Part shown: positions 40,681 to 41,388 of the stretch, piece by piece
Numbering within the stretch: position 1 is the stretch's first letter
Layout of the letters: every line of letters begins with the position of its first letter
Origin: Russula earlei
Lineage: Eukaryota; Basidiomycota; Agaricomycetes; Russulales; Russulaceae
Assembly: GCA_025769875.1 (NCBI GenBank)
Contig: JAGFNK010000457.1
Span: forward strand, 1 to 41,388
DNA length: 41,388 nt
Direction: 5' to 3'
Program-made: the position numbers and the translations under genes
Notes under the pieces: model-generated
What the model was told of the DNA's origin: nothing
The model's database searches: none
What the model saw: the letters and a program-made list of their open reading frames with translations, nothing else

Positions 40681-41388
40681 TTGGAAAAGAAATTCTCTCT
40701 TTCCTTTTCTTTTGTGTTGTTTTCGAGTTTCCATAAAGATCGTTCTTTTGATCGGAGCCTCTCCACGTCGCAAAGGGCGGAGGACAACGGTTGGGCCGGG
40801 CGTCGCCTAGCCAGCGGCGCTCGCTACACACATGGAACGTTCGAAACACAAGCCGCTCCCAGGCGCCGTCACCCTTTCTTTTCTTTTCTTTTTTTTTTTT
40901 TGTCGTGGATTGTCGGGCTTGTGATCCGAGCCGCTCCCCGCCAACGTCAACGGGCGGGGGGGGGGGGGGGGGGATTCGCAGCAATGTCTCTTTTTCGCGT
41001 TTGCCCATCGGCGGAATACGCCCCCCCCCCCCCTTGTGCTACCGTACGCTCGTACATGGCACGACAGGCCGATACTGCGTGCGCACATTCGGGCAACTTG
41101 CTGCCCACGGACGTCCCATATGCATGTTGTATAGCGTTGGTACGTGGCGTCCACTGTTGACCCCTTTGGTGGCGTTTTCGGCCACAACGCGTGGCGTAGA
41201 GAAGAATGGGGGCAGACGAGATGAGCACGGCAAGGCAGACACGAGGACGCCGATTGGCGCATCGAAAGTGCCGTCTCCTGCAACACCAGGTCAACGGCGC
41301 GGCCCACGTCGGATACTCATTCATGCTACATTGATGGTGGACGCCCTTGGTCCCTTACTACAGAGCCGCGCACATCCAGCAAAATTAC
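40681..41388. other. Low-complexity 3' region with long homopolymer runs
   Basis: Downstream of the polo-box-like gene. It contains about 13 T near 40889-40901, 18 G at 40956-40973 and 13 C at 41021-41033. Open frames on both strands are low-complexity or cross these runs and show no domain. Homopolymer lengths here may be unreliable. Confidence 0.6.

Noticed and set aside
40681..41324. Open frames at the right end of the window
   Set aside because: They run through long homopolymers and encode low-complexity sequence.

Overview
The window looks like nuclear DNA of a filamentous basidiomycete (Agaricomycetes type). Genes are cut by many short introns (about 45-60 bp) with GT..AG borders, there are no bacterial-style operons, and the protein families are fungal: a HAMP-type hybrid histidine kinase, F-box/LRR-like proteins, Pet127, Rpn13, Rad50, Arl8, Derlin and an M3 oligopeptidase. 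All identifications come from reading the translated sequence; no database search was run.

Left part (1-14.3 kb), a degraded accessory region. A block holding an NDK-like gene occurs twice in direct orientation (1-2206 and about 8575-11038). The two copies are nearly identical over long stretches but broken differently. Copy 1 has single-base indels in homopolymers. Copy 2 has a 7-bp indel after the start, a ~370-bp LTR-like insertion and a ~133-bp deletion between 4-bp direct repeats. Between the copies lie, on the minus strand, a C-terminally truncated, frame-broken group III histidine kinase and a chymotrypsin-fold protease-like gene with one frameshift. Beyond copy 2 come an intact Derlin gene (six exons, 217 aa), an ankyrin-repeat remnant and an F-box gene.

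Middle (14.4-20.0 kb), a strikingly CpG-poor transposon nest. A pogo/Fot-type DDE transposon (TIRs of about 43 bp, TA target duplication) sits inside one copy of an older dispersed repeat. It is followed by a ~1.05-kb poly(A)-tailed insertion flanked by a 15-bp target-site duplication.

Right part (20.5-40.7 kb), a compact, mostly intact housekeeping block: RAD50 (-), a SCOC-like short coiled-coil protein (-), RPN13 (+), ARL8 (-), PET127-like (+), a UspA-domain protein (-), an M3 thimet oligopeptidase (-) and a polo-box-like protein with no kinase domain (+). Several pairs are divergent with very short shared promoters (SCOC/RPN13 128 bp, ARL8/PET127 111 bp). RPN13 and ARL8 converge and each needs a micro-exon (12 and 9 nt). 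The final 0.7 kb is low-complexity sequence with long G, C and T runs.

The genes are not one pathway. They cover DNA-break repair, the proteasome, ERAD, lysosome/vacuole traffic and mitochondrial RNA processing. I found no convincing new multi-gene system. The most informative material is the doubly broken duplication, the nested transposon history and the micro-exons.
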